NCBI GenBank assembly: GCA_965215855.1
Contig: CBDCER010000003.1
Location: 2,232,001-2,296,000 of the forward strand
From: J027 sp965215855
GTDB taxonomy: Bacteria; Chloroflexota; Anaerolineae; Aggregatilineales; J027
Length of the DNA stretch: 64,000 bases
Reading direction: 5' to 3'
The position numbers and the translations under genes are program-made. This document shows, piece after piece, positions 1-7,990 of the stretch (positions are counted from its first letter, which is position 1; each line of letters opens with the position of its first letter). Below the pieces are notes generated by a model that was not told where the DNA came from, did no database searches, and worked only from the letters and a program-made list of their open reading frames with translations.

Positions 1-1
1 G

Positions 2-178
2 TTGGTTGACCCACAGGGCGAGATTTTTGCGACGTTTTTTGGAGGTGCGGTTGTGCCGACGACGTACTTTATTGGTGCTGACGGTTTGGTGTATGATGCG
101 GTGGTTGGTCCGATGGATATGTTTCTGTTGACCAACCACTTGCAAGAAATGGGGGTTGTGTTGGCGTCGGTTGGTTAG
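2..178 (+). CDS. TlpA/ResA-like thioredoxin-fold protein, C-terminal fragment
   Basis: An open frame enters from the left edge and stops at TAG 176-178, leaving 58 residues. The segment VVPTTYFIGADGLVYD has the cis-proline (VPTT) and the following beta strand with a GADG turn that are typical of the last third of TlpA/ResA/AhpC-TSA thioredoxin folds. The active-site CxxC would lie upstream, outside the window. These proteins act outside the cytoplasmic membrane, commonly in cytochrome c maturation or disulfide reduction. It ends one base before the stop of the convergent gene at 179-550. Two further TlpA domains lie at 3520-5682, so this locus may serve the same redox function. The family call is good; the specific role is not known. 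Confidence 0.7.
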   Translation: MVDPQGEIFATFFGGAVVPTTYFIGADGLVYDAVVGPMDMFLLTNHLQEMGVVLASVG

Positions 179-550
179 TCAGCATGTATCAAATGTGTGC
201 CAACCGCCAGCTTCCCATACTTGAATTTCTATACTTTTCGCTTCTTCAAAGCTGTCGAATTCGAAACAAACAGGCGGTTCTGTATAGAAGCAAATAAATG
301 GCGGGTCTTCCAGAAGCCCCCTTTTTCCCACTTCTTTTCGTTCTTTCACTTGTTTGATGTATCGCTCCAATTTTTTTTCATCATCTCCCCAATGGTTGAG
401 GTGTCTCACCTTCTCAATGTATTCTGGAGCCAGTTGTCTTTTCAAGTAGTTGTGATAGCATTCCACCAGGTCGATGAAACCTTCATTGCCATTTTCATCG
501 ATATAGATGATGCCGTTTGGAATAATTTCCAAGATTTGGTTGTTTACCAT
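179..550 (-). CDS. hypothetical protein, 123 aa
   Basis: I chose the ATG at 548-550 because a GAGG Shine-Dalgarno-like run lies about 8 bases upstream; a longer frame reaches 634 but has no better signal and would run into the end of the iron-binding protein gene. The protein is soluble, with no signal peptide or membrane segment. It begins MVNNQILEIIPNGIIYIDEN, has a charged lysine/glutamate-rich helix in the middle, and ends in a compact acidic/aromatic segment (QVWEAGGWHTFDTC). I do not recognise a family. The opposite-strand frame of similar length is its shadow. It may be a small stand-alone protein; no neighbour suggests a role. Confidence 0.55.
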   Translation of the reverse strand: MVNNQILEIIPNGIIYIDENGNEGFIDLVECYHNYLKRQLAPEYIEKVRHLNHWGDDEKKLERYIKQVKERKEVGKRGLLEDPPFICFYTEPPVCFEFDSFEEAKSIEIQVWEAGGWHTFDTC

Positions 551-620
551 TGCGATAACCTCACAGAACATTCCGACAACTAGCTTCAGAATTAATGATA
601 TATGTTGTGGATTGGGAAGA

Positions 621-1631
621 CTACTCGAACGCACCGACTTCCTCTAGCATATCCAGGGTCGTTGCCAAATCAGATAGATCGCTCAGATCGAATTCGGGCG
701 TTTCATATTCGTCCAACAGCAATAACCCCTCAACTAGGTCAAAATCACCATAGACCAGCAGCGGATACTCGAATGTTTCATCGGCGAAATATTGTTGACT
801 GGGGATCGACAGCAGGTATAACAAGAAACGCTGGGCTAGAATTGTGTCGTCCGAAGTCGCCAGGATGCCAGCCCCCGCCACGTTAATCATGGAGCCAATG
901 TCGCCACCAGGGAAGAAATAATTGGCGACGGGTGCTTCGGGATCTTCGGCCAATTTACGATAAGCATAGTAGTGGTTGACGAAGCCGACTTCAATTTCGC
1001 CCGTTGCGACGGCTTCCACGATGGCGCTGTTTTTGGGATAGGCTTTGACATCGTTGGCGACCATGCCTGCCAGCCACTCCTGTGTAACTTCATCGCCCAC
1101 TGTGACGCGCAGGGCAGTCACAAACGCCTGGAATGAAGCATTTTCCGGTGCCCAACCCACGCGCCCTTCCCAGACGGAGTCGGTGAAATCAAGAATAGAG
1201 TCGGGCAAATCTTCAGGGTTGATGAAATCAGTGTTGTAGACCAGCGTCCGCGCCCGTCCAGTGATGCCAACCCATAGACCATCTGGCGAGCGAAAACGTG
1301 GTTCTACCAGATCCAGAACACTTATTGGTAACTCGGCCAGTTGCCCATTTTCGGCCAGTAAGCCTAATGCGCCAGCATCTTGCGCGAAAAATATGTCTGC
1401 CGGGCTGTCATCGCCTTCCTCACGAATTTGCACGGCCAGGTCTGCTGTATCGCCATAGCGCACTTCGACGCGGATGCTGCTATCCCGCTCAAATTGCTCC
1501 AGCAGCGGGCCGACCAGATTCTCGTTACGCCCAGAGTAGACAGTCAAGGTGGGAACATCCTGGGCGCTGACAGGCAGGGCAGTGATAGCCATCGCCAGTA
1601 AAAACAATACAATGCTGAGACGTTTTGCCAT
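621..1631 (-). CDS. Ferric iron ABC transporter substrate-binding protein (FbpA/FutA-like)
   Basis: 336 residues, with a Sec signal peptide at about 1-23 (cleavage near ALPVSA-QD) and no lipobox cysteine. The mature start TLTVYSGRNENLVGPLLEQF and the later segment VGFVNHYYAYR match the type of ferric-iron binding protein that coordinates Fe3+ through clustered tyrosines; the YY of NHYY are the expected ligands. It should capture Fe3+ outside the membrane and deliver it to an ABC permease. No permease or ATPase gene lies next to it: the gene is monocistronic, with a divergent unrelated gene upstream and a convergent-strand unknown gene beyond it. Its partners must be elsewhere, or it is an orphan. 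An acidic C-terminal tail (about residues 300-336) follows the binding domain. Confidence 0.85.
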   Translation of the reverse strand: MAKRLSIVLFLLAMAITALPVSAQDVPTLTVYSGRNENLVGPLLEQFERDSSIRVEVRYGDTADLAVQIREEGDDSPADIFFAQDAGALGLLAENGQLAELPISVLDLVEPRFRSPDGLWVGITGRARTLVYNTDFINPEDLPDSILDFTDSVWEGRVGWAPENASFQAFVTALRVTVGDEVTQEWLAGMVANDVKAYPKNSAIVEAVATGEIEVGFVNHYYAYRKLAEDPEAPVANYFFPGGDIGSMINVAGAGILATSDDTILAQRFLLYLLSIPSQQYFADETFEYPLLVYGDFDLVEGLLLLDEYETPEFDLSDLSDLATTLDMLEEVGAFE

Positions 1632-1803
1632 GATGGCGTATGCTCCTCGAAAAAGAGTGATAAGCTATAGTTACATATGTCATCCTACTGTGCCGCTGGT
1701 GGGCCGTCTATGGCAGGCGTTAATCTCGAGGTTAATGGGTCTGCGTTGCCGATCCTAACCTGCGATTCATCCAGATTTAACAAGGGTTAACAAGGAGACC
1801 GCC

Positions 1804-2358
1804 ATGAATTTTGTTGAACTGATTGCCGTTGCTGAAAAAGACCCACAGAGCGTGGATTTTGCTGACTTGCGCTATGCCTATACTCAAAGCGAGGCTTATC
1901 AGCCAACTAATCACTTCAGTTATGGGCGACTACAGGGAGCGACTAATCAGTACCAGAGTTTTGAGGAAATCGAAATTGTTTGCAAGAAAATCTTGCGAGA
2001 TAATCCGATGGATTTAGAGGTCAGGATGCTGCTGGAATTTGCCTATGACCAAATGGAGCAGCATGATCTGGCGGCCCATCATCATGCCTTTACGATGGGT
2101 ATGTTTAATGCTATCCAAGCGACAGGTGATGGAAAATCACTGGAAACGGCCTGGGAAGTGGTTTCGGTGGCCGAGGAGTATACAATGTTGAGTGTGATGG
2201 GGCTGCAAATGCAGCAGCAAGCACTGATTAATCGGGTAGACCGCCATTTTGATATTTTGACCTGCGTTCCCCGCAAAAACCCCGGCGCATCTCCCATTGA
2301 ACTGTACTTCGACATCACTGCACCATATACCTATCTGCAACGGACGCTGTTGGAATGA
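1804..2358 (+). CDS. DUF4919-like protein, 184 aa
   Basis: Soluble protein without a signal peptide; a GGAG Shine-Dalgarno sequence precedes the ATG. The opening VDFADLRYAYTQSEAYQP and the central helical part (ILRDNPMDLEVRMLLEFAYD, then a histidine-rich segment AAHHHAF) resemble the DUF4919 family, where LR..Y..S..Y.P is a recurrent start; this is from memory and only moderately sure. Function unknown. The stop overlaps the start of the next gene as ATGA, so the two are probably translated together. The pair stands alone, flanked by divergent and convergent genes. Confidence 0.6.
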   Translation: MNFVELIAVAEKDPQSVDFADLRYAYTQSEAYQPTNHFSYGRLQGATNQYQSFEEIEIVCKKILRDNPMDLEVRMLLEFAYDQMEQHDLAAHHHAFTMGMFNAIQATGDGKSLETAWEVVSVAEEYTMLSVMGLQMQQQALINRVDRHFDILTCVPRKNPGASPIELYFDITAPYTYLQRTLLE

Positions 2359-2690
2359 AATGGGTTGCTGTTGCGACACGCGAGGAACTTTCTACGCGGC
2401 GGGCAATGCTAGTATGGCTGGCTGATGACTGGCCGGTGGCAGTGATTGAGGTTGGAAATGAAGTCTGTGTAGTCGATGCGCGGTGTACGCATCAGGAGGC
2501 GTGGTTACATGAAGGGCTGGTTGACGTTATTGCTTGCGAATTGACCTGTCCGCTGCATGATGCTCGGTTTAGTCTTCGCACCGGACAGGCGACGCATGGG
2601 CCAGCCGCCGCCCCCCTGACGGTCTATCCCACGCGTCAGGACGACGATGGCACGCTCTGGGTGCAGATGGTCGATGTGTGGTGGCGCTAG
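2355..2690 (+). CDS. Rieske [2Fe-2S] domain protein
   Basis: 111 residues, all one Rieske ferredoxin domain. The two cluster-binding motifs are visible: C-T-H at about 44-46 and C-P-L-H at about 65-68, separated by about 20 residues, so two Cys and two His ligate one [2Fe-2S] cluster. No signal peptide or membrane anchor, so it is a cytoplasmic soluble Rieske protein of the small NirD/dioxygenase-ferredoxin type. It starts inside the stop codon of the DUF4919-like gene (ATGA), and its last four bases overlap the end of the convergent DUF2085 gene. No oxygenase or reductase partner is adjacent, so the electron partner cannot be named. Confidence 0.85.
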   Translation: MKWVAVATREELSTRRAMLVWLADDWPVAVIEVGNEVCVVDARCTHQEAWLHEGLVDVIACELTCPLHDARFSLRTGQATHGPAAAPLTVYPTRQDDDGTLWVQMVDVWWR

Positions 2691-3505
2691 AGACGGCTCA
2701 CCTGTTTCTCGATTTCGGACAACATGTAGCGTATCCGGTTTGCATTTTCCTTCATTGAGGCGTTGATGTAGGGGAATGCTAGCCAGACATTCATGAAGCC
2801 AAAGAGTGCGCCCGTCAATATACGGAAATAGGGCGTTGTCTCACGGGGTTCCCAGAACTCGAAGGGTGGATAACCCATCAACTGGCTGAACCCGTCGAGA
2901 GCAATTGGGGCTATGCCAATCATCAGATATAGCCATAGGGGAATTGGTCGCAGTCGCTTACGAACAAATCCATAGCCGATGGCTCCAACTACCATCGCCG
3001 CATAGATGGCGATGTCGCGTTGGCACAGGGCAATTTTGTAGCCCATTTGCTCGTCACCTTTGAAGCTACGAGACGACATTTGCAGTTCAGGGTTCCATAC
3101 ATAGAGTTCGGCTGGATCAAATGCACTGCTTTCAAGGCCGGTTTCCTGGTTGCGGCGTTCTATATAGAGTGCCACAAATGTCTCGGATTGTGCGGCGCGT
3201 TCCTCGAAGTGTTGTAGGTCTGTCCCCACTGATTCACGTGGATAAAAACTTTGTTCGCCAAATAAGAACACAGAACGGAATGCAAATTGGTGGCACATAA
3301 AGCCATACACACTGTAGATGGTGTTGGCCGGGCCGGTGGCGCCGGCTTTCATCAGGACTGGTGCAGCGATGGGCAAGCTGGTATATAGCAATAAAATGGC
3401 GGCGGCGAACATCCACCAGCCTTCGAGTAACCGGATTTGCAGCCGCTTACGCTTGAAAATGCGATAGTGCTGCTCATTCAGTTTTTCACGCAATGCCTGT
3501 TCCAT
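2687..3505 (-). CDS. DUF2085 family membrane protein
   Basis: 272 residues. After a charged N-terminus comes a hydrophobic segment (about 30-55), then the signature FMCHQFAFRSVFLFG (about 69-83) and later KIALCQRDIAIYAA, as in DUF2085 (a CHQ...RS motif followed by C.R..GIY). Further membrane segments lie at about 165-185, 195-215 and 230-250. Function unknown; the paired cysteine motifs suggest a metal or redox role, but that is inference. It is last of a minus-strand run behind the CcdA-TlpA fusion and the second TlpA, 14 bases after the latter. A link to extracytoplasmic thiol chemistry is therefore plausible. Confidence 0.75.
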   Translation of the reverse strand: MEQALREKLNEQHYRIFKRKRLQIRLLEGWWMFAAAILLLYTSLPIAAPVLMKAGATGPANTIYSVYGFMCHQFAFRSVFLFGEQSFYPRESVGTDLQHFEERAAQSETFVALYIERRNQETGLESSAFDPAELYVWNPELQMSSRSFKGDEQMGYKIALCQRDIAIYAAMVVGAIGYGFVRKRLRPIPLWLYLMIGIAPIALDGFSQLMGYPPFEFWEPRETTPYFRILTGALFGFMNVWLAFPYINASMKENANRIRYMLSEIEKQVSRL

Positions 3506-3519
3506 AAGTTTTTATATCC

Positions 3520-4038
3520 TCATTGCACATCAATGGCGGCTAATCCGGCGGCCAGTGCTTCCTCGCTCAGTGGCCCTTCAACAACACGTTGTATGCGCCC
3601 TTGGCGATCAATGAAAAACGTGGTGGGATAGCCGCGCACACCATAACGACGTTCCAGGCTTCCATCTTCGTCGATTACGATGGGAAAGCTGATTCCATTC
3701 TCGGCAATCCAACCAGATACCTGGGGGCGATCCTCACCAGCATCAATCCCCAGAATCAGTAGGCCTGTATTTTGATTGGCCTGAGATGCTTCTTCCAACA
3801 GTGGCATCTCAATGATACAGGGGATACACCAGGTTGCCCAGAAGTTTATCACCAATGGGTGTCCGAGTTCAGTGTCTATTTTTAGTGGTTGTCCATCCAG
3901 GGTAGTTTTTTCAAAGGCAGGAACAATATCCAGCGTGGGTATTTGGGGTAGGCCAGCCCACCACAGAATCAAAGCGGCGGCGAGAAGCAGGATGACTGCT
4001 CCAGTCGCCGCCAAGATGCGGAGTCGAAAATGGATCAT
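3520..4038 (-). CDS. Membrane-anchored thiol-disulfide oxidoreductase, TlpA/ResA family
   Basis: 172 residues: one N-terminal signal anchor (about 8-30), then a thioredoxin fold facing outside. The active site is WATWCIPC, with the redox pair CIPC; the cis-proline is in RGYPTTFFID. TlpA/ResA proteins reduce apocytochrome c or metallochaperone cysteines, drawing electrons from CcdA. The ATG follows the TAG of the CcdA-TlpA fusion gene with no gap, so the two are translationally coupled. This makes CcdA the likely electron source. The exact substrate cannot be read from the sequence, as no cytochrome c genes are nearby. Confidence 0.88.
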   Translation of the reverse strand: MIHFRLRILAATGAVILLLAAALILWWAGLPQIPTLDIVPAFEKTTLDGQPLKIDTELGHPLVINFWATWCIPCIIEMPLLEEASQANQNTGLLILGIDAGEDRPQVSGWIAENGISFPIVIDEDGSLERRYGVRGYPTTFFIDRQGRIQRVVEGPLSEEALAAGLAAIDVQ

Positions 4039-5682
4039 CTAGCCAATCGGAAGCGCCGCCGCCGCTTCCACGTTATTTGGTTCGAATTGAGATAGTTCTT
4101 CCAGCAATGATTGGGCGGTAATCGCACCACGATGACTCCAGACGATGATGCCGTTGCCATCAATCAGGACACTGGTGGGATAGCTTGAAATCCGGTATTC
4201 GCGGTTGATGTTGCCACTCTCATCTAGCAAAACGGGGAAAGTCAATTCAAACTCATCGACGAATCCCTGTACCTGCTCCTGACCTTCCTGGAAATCAACG
4301 GCCAGTACGGTGAAACCACGTTCGCGCTCCAGTAGATAGACCTCGTGCAGGGCGGGCATTTCGGCGCGACATGGGCCACACCAGGTTGCCCAGAAATTGA
4401 TGAGAACGGCTTTTCCGCGGAAATCGGATAAGGCGACTTCTTGGCCTTCCACGGTTTGCAGGGTGAAATCGGGGGCACGTTGCCCGACTTCGAGACCGAC
4501 TTCGACATTGCCGCTGACTGGCTCGAAGACATAACCAGGTTGTGACACCGATTTTACGCTTACGATATACAGGTCTTCCAATTTATCGACGCCGTTTCCT
4601 AAACAACCGGGATAGCTGCCCCGGTGGATACGACCTTCAAACACACCAGCCGTGCATTCCTCTAGCCGCCACGAGAAATCGCCGAGCGCACCGTTGCTAC
4701 CGAATCGGGCACTCAGGTTAGTCAGGCCACCGGTTAGGATCAAGACACCGATGAAGAGTAACAATGCGCCACTGACCAGCTCGATTTTTCGCATGTTGCG
4801 TTTCAGGCGGGTCATCAATCCAGTCGATTGATTGAAGGCAAGGGCGGTCAACAGAAAAGGAATGCCCAACCCCAGTGAATAGGCCGTGAGTAGTGCGCCC
4901 GCCGGAAGCAATGAACCACCTTCTGCCGACGCATCTGCTGCTAGCGCCAATACCGCCCCATAGACTGGCCCGATGCAGGGTGTCCAGCCCGCCGAGAAAA
5001 CCAAGCCCATGCCGAACGAACCGGCATAACCCTGCGTACCTTTGGGCTGCATGTTCATCTGCTGGCGTGTATCAGTGATGAGCGCGATTTGGAGGCCCAT
5101 GATGGCGCGATTCCAGAAATCGGCAATGCCTGTTGCTGAATTCAGGGCATTGCGGAAGAGGGCCAGAATGAGCAAGAACAAGACTGCTGCCCACGCCAGT
5201 GATTGCCAGAACTCTGCACCGAAGGCCCAAAAGAAGTAACCGAGCAATGCGGCGCTGACAAACAGGGTAAAGAACAGCGGCTCGATTTCGTTTTCGTCAT
5301 CTTTCCAGCCCTCCGTCAATTTCAGCATGAAGTTGAAGAAGGGATCTAGCCACTTCATGACGTATAGACCGAACAGGATAACGGCCACACCACCCAACCG
5401 GGTTAATATCGTCGGGATGTCGATGCCGATGCTGTCCAGAAAAGATGCTGCTGCTGATGTTAGCAGGCCAAATCCCACAAAGAAGAAGGTGAATCCCAGC
5501 ACGAATGATAGACCGTGCAAGAATGTGCCAAATTTGCGGGGCTGTTCTTTGCCAGCTTCGGTGGTGGCACGCCCCCCCATATAGCCGACATAGGCGGGCA
5601 CAAGTGGCAATACACAAGGCGAGATAAATGATACCAGTCCCGCCATGAATGCCAATCCAATGCTCAGGTTTTCGATTTCCAC
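4039..5682 (-). CDS. CcdA-type membrane protein fused to a C-terminal TlpA thioredoxin domain
   Basis: 547 residues. The start is GTG at 5682 with AGAGGTG about five bases upstream. The N-terminal part (1-about 340) is a CcdA/DsbD-type multi-pass domain with the two conserved membrane cysteines in FISPCVLPLVPAY and GWTPCIGP. A roughly 60-residue extracytoplasmic segment with cysteines follows, then a TlpA domain with NFWATWCGPCRAEMP and SSYPTSVLID. The domain moves electrons from cytoplasmic thioredoxin across the membrane and can pass them directly to its own CGPC domain, as DsbD does. A long insert of about 100 residues (about 125-220) with two extra hydrophobic segments separates the two halves of the CcdA core, making it larger than usual. 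Confidence 0.88.
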   Translation of the reverse strand: MEIENLSIGLAFMAGLVSFISPCVLPLVPAYVGYMGGRATTEAGKEQPRKFGTFLHGLSFVLGFTFFFVGFGLLTSAAASFLDSIGIDIPTILTRLGGVAVILFGLYVMKWLDPFFNFMLKLTEGWKDDENEIEPLFFTLFVSAALLGYFFWAFGAEFWQSLAWAAVLFLLILALFRNALNSATGIADFWNRAIMGLQIALITDTRQQMNMQPKGTQGYAGSFGMGLVFSAGWTPCIGPVYGAVLALAADASAEGGSLLPAGALLTAYSLGLGIPFLLTALAFNQSTGLMTRLKRNMRKIELVSGALLLFIGVLILTGGLTNLSARFGSNGALGDFSWRLEECTAGVFEGRIHRGSYPGCLGNGVDKLEDLYIVSVKSVSQPGYVFEPVSGNVEVGLEVGQRAPDFTLQTVEGQEVALSDFRGKAVLINFWATWCGPCRAEMPALHEVYLLERERGFTVLAVDFQEGQEQVQGFVDEFELTFPVLLDESGNINREYRISSYPTSVLIDGNGIIVWSHRGAITAQSLLEELSQFEPNNVEAAAALPIG

Positions 5683-5744
5683 GCTTTCACCTCTTAAGTG
5701 CTATCAGGTTTCGTAGTTTAGGACGGCTACGCTGACCTGATTTC

Positions 5745-6704
5745 TTACATTGCAACTTCAAATTCCACCTGCTCTGGTTGCACCCAGCTATACAATGCCC
5801 GCGCTGCGAGTGCCGATAGCTCAATGTAGTCATGTCGCTTGGCGGCATGGTTGAAGTCGTGATGCCAATAGACGCCGCCGATGGTCAATGCGCCGCCGTT
5901 TATGATGAGATGCCAGGGAGCGCCGTGCCGGGTTCCGTTGGCATCCGTTACTGTTTGCCCTGGCTGCATGTCGGTAATTGTTATTTGGCGTGGCAAAGTC
6001 TTTGGTACGCGACATTTGAGACGCATGATATGGCGTTCATTTTCGTAGGCGTCAATATGGTGCTGGTGAATGATGATGAGTTGTTTAGAATGAGATGCGC
6101 GACGGGGTAGTGTAGGGGGATGAGAGATCATTTGAGAAGACAATGTCTGAGTATTTGGGTGATGGGGGCGCTGTAGCACCTCTCTACGGTTCATGTACTC
6201 AGGTGGCCTTTGTATATGGTGAGCTTGTAGCCAGCCGCTTGCCGTTTGTAGCCATATACTCCCCGTATCATCGACCAATGCACGCTCGGCCCACAAAACA
6301 CCACCATGTCCAATCCGTGCCAACAGCGGCGCACTGGCCGCACAATATTGCCGGATGGCTGCAAAAGGCGCGATGACTTCTACCCAGGTTGGAAATCCCT
6401 GGGAAGTGATCGTCGCGTCGGGATCGGGAGGCAACATGGGCTGCATGAGAGCCGTCGGGGAAAATCCATCGCCGATTTGTATCCAGTCGTCGTTGGCGTG
6501 TGACTGTATGTAGTGAATACTATCCGGCCAAAGGACAGCGATGACTGGGGCATGGAAATTAGGACGTGCCCGCAAAGGTACGGTGGCTAAGGCCCGCACC
6601 CGTAGCGGTTGGTGACTGGCGCTGGCAACCCAGGGAAAATGCAGGGCGGCCAGACTCAACCCAGCAAATTGCAAAAACTCGCGGCGTGTAATTGATGTAG
6701 ACAT
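5745..6704 (-). CDS. Tat-exported protein with degenerate L,D-transpeptidase (YkuD-like) domain
   Basis: 319 residues. The N-terminus has a twin-arginine signal (R7-R8 in TRREFLQFAG). Residues about 30-180 look like SH3-type segments (VPLRARPNFHAPVIA; SIWLQTASGWLQAHH). The C-terminus follows the layout of L,D-transpeptidases: HGAPWH (260-265), IGGVYWHHDF (275-284), then a segment matching the catalytic SHGC box followed by LS..A..LY.WV. At the box the sequence reads R-H-D-Y (290-293): His291 remains, Gly is Asp, and the nucleophilic Cys is Tyr293. The fold is probably kept but the transpeptidase reaction is not expected. It may bind peptidoglycan. It lies 7 bases downstream of the 148-aa membrane protein. 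Confidence 0.7.
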   Translation of the reverse strand: MSTSITRREFLQFAGLSLAALHFPWVASASHQPLRVRALATVPLRARPNFHAPVIAVLWPDSIHYIQSHANDDWIQIGDGFSPTALMQPMLPPDPDATITSQGFPTWVEVIAPFAAIRQYCAASAPLLARIGHGGVLWAERALVDDTGSIWLQTASGWLQAHHIQRPPEYMNRREVLQRPHHPNTQTLSSQMISHPPTLPRRASHSKQLIIIHQHHIDAYENERHIMRLKCRVPKTLPRQITITDMQPGQTVTDANGTRHGAPWHLIINGGALTIGGVYWHHDFNHAAKRHDYIELSALAARALYSWVQPEQVEFEVAM

Positions 6705-6711
6705 GTTGTCA

Positions 6712-7158
6712 TTATAGGGTAACTTTGTTCGAGGGGGAATAGAAGGCGATCCGTGCCAATGCTATTGCCCCGCCCAACAATGCTCCGGCTATTGTCCAGG
6801 CGGGCGCACGCAGCCAGATGTCTGCCACTACCTCACCAGGGAAATCAAGCGCGAGGTGTGAGTGTTGCACATTTTTGAAGAGCATCAGCATAAACGTCAT
6901 AAATACGCTACTCAAGCCCAAGAGTGCCCCCAGGGCAATCATGCCTGGCAGCCAGATTTTGGGTGACGGGGTACGCCCGCCGAAGCGAACCACCACTGTC
7001 AGGCTAATGACCATGAAAGCCAGCCCAATGCCCAGTGCGGCGGTCAGGAGCATGTGCGTGCTTTCGGAAGACAGCCAGATCATCAGTACCACACCATAGA
7101 AAACGGCGGTGTAGATATGGCGGTCTGTGCGGCGAGGAATTGTCAATTTTCCGATCAT
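6712..7158 (-). CDS. Four-helix integral membrane protein, unknown function
   Basis: 148 residues from the ATG at 7156-7158, chosen because GGGAGG lies seven bases upstream; an in-frame ATG 30 bases earlier has no such site. About four hydrophobic segments (around 20-38, 40-62, 74-96 and 118-140) with short loops. A short amphipathic segment LFKNVQHSHLALDFPGE lies between the third and fourth. I do not recognise a family. It precedes the Tat-exported protein by 7 bases on the same strand and is probably co-transcribed with it. Confidence 0.65.
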   Translation of the reverse strand: MIGKLTIPRRTDRHIYTAVFYGVVLMIWLSSESTHMLLTAALGIGLAFMVISLTVVVRFGGRTPSPKIWLPGMIALGALLGLSSVFMTFMLMLFKNVQHSHLALDFPGEVVADIWLRAPAWTIAGALLGGAIALARIAFYSPSNKVTL

Positions 7159-7223
7159 GATATTGCCTCCCGAAATTTTCTGGTCCACACTCCATATGCT
7201 GATGGCACAATGACATCTGTATT

Positions 7224-7254
7224 TTGGCAGGGCGTCTTTGCATCGGGCTATAAT
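7224..7254 (+). promoter_or_regulatory. Sigma-70 type promoter of the CRP-like gene
   Basis: A perfect TATAAT lies at 7249-7254, with TTGGCA at 7224-7229 (spacer 19, slightly long). The start point would be near 7261, 40 bases before the ATG at 7301. This rules out the upstream in-frame start at 7238. Confidence 0.5.
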
Positions 7255-7300
7255 ACAATCACACTATATCAAACTAAAGAGAAGTTGCCAGGGGTTGCCG

Positions 7301-7990
7301 ATGTCTGTTGAAGTTACCCATGAAAAGCTTGCAACAATCAGTATCTTTCAGGATCTATCAAAAGAGGCGCTCAGTGAGTTGGCGGGACAGTGTCGTTTGA
7401 TTCGACTGTCAGCGGGCGAAAACTTGTTTGTGCAGGGCGACACGGCACGCACGCTCTATTTGATAGATAGCGGTCAGATTGAGGTGATGCGTGAGTATGA
7501 AGAAGGGGAAACCATTCGGCTGGCGACGCTTGGCTCGCAAGCTGTCATTGGGGAGCTGTCCATGCTCAGTAACATGCCGCGCACGGCCACAGTGGTTGCT
7601 GCCACAGACACGGTCTTGATTGCGCTGGATAGTGATGTGTTTTTTGCGTATCTGGGGCGTTATCCTAGCATGGCGGTTCAAATTTTGGTGCAACTCAGCC
7701 GCCGTTTGCACCAAATGAATCTCAAATTGCGTGAATTAGGTGCGACTGACCCCGATGCTCGACTCGCTAGCTTGATTCTGTTTCTGGCTGAGGATCAGGG
7801 GCGCATCAGGACAGGTCTCGTCACCACTAATTTCCGTTTGCAGCGCATTGCGCGGGCGGCAGGTGTCGAGATGGAGTGGTTGCAACAGACATTGGATGAT
7901 TGGCAGGAAGAAGATTACATCGGATTGGATGGACGACGGTTGTTGATTCACTCGCCGGAGGGTTTGATGGAAGTTGCGGGTTGGGGATGA
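7301..7990 (+). CDS. CRP/FNR family cyclic-nucleotide-binding regulator
   Basis: 229 residues from the ATG at 7301, placed just downstream of AGGGG and of the promoter at 7224-7254. Residues about 12-125 form a cNMP-binding beta roll (LSAGENLFVQGDTARTLYLI; then GELSMLSNMPRTATVVAA, the phosphate-binding-cassette region). A dimerisation helix follows (about 130-150), then a winged helix-turn-helix (FRLQRIARAAGVEMEWLQQT). No FNR-type cysteine cluster, so cAMP/cGMP or an unliganded mode is likely. The stop overlaps the mevalonate kinase ATG (ATGA). Two class III cyclases at 54633-58139 could supply a ligand, but that link is inference. Confidence 0.82.
   Translation: MSVEVTHEKLATISIFQDLSKEALSELAGQCRLIRLSAGENLFVQGDTARTLYLIDSGQIEVMREYEEGETIRLATLGSQAVIGELSMLSNMPRTATVVAATDTVLIALDSDVFFAYLGRYPSMAVQILVQLSRRLHQMNLKLRELGATDPDARLASLILFLAEDQGRIRTGLVTTNFRLQRIARAAGVEMEWLQQTLDDWQEEDYIGLDGRRLLIHSPEGLMEVAGWG

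Noticed and set aside
1632..1803. Possible Fur-type operator upstream of the iron-binding protein gene
   Set aside because: The A/T-rich stretch around GATAAGCTATAGTTAC does not give a convincing 19-base inverted repeat.
7159..7188. Upstream start of the four-helix membrane protein
   Set aside because: The Shine-Dalgarno GGGAGG lies between this ATG and the one at 7158, so the later start is used.
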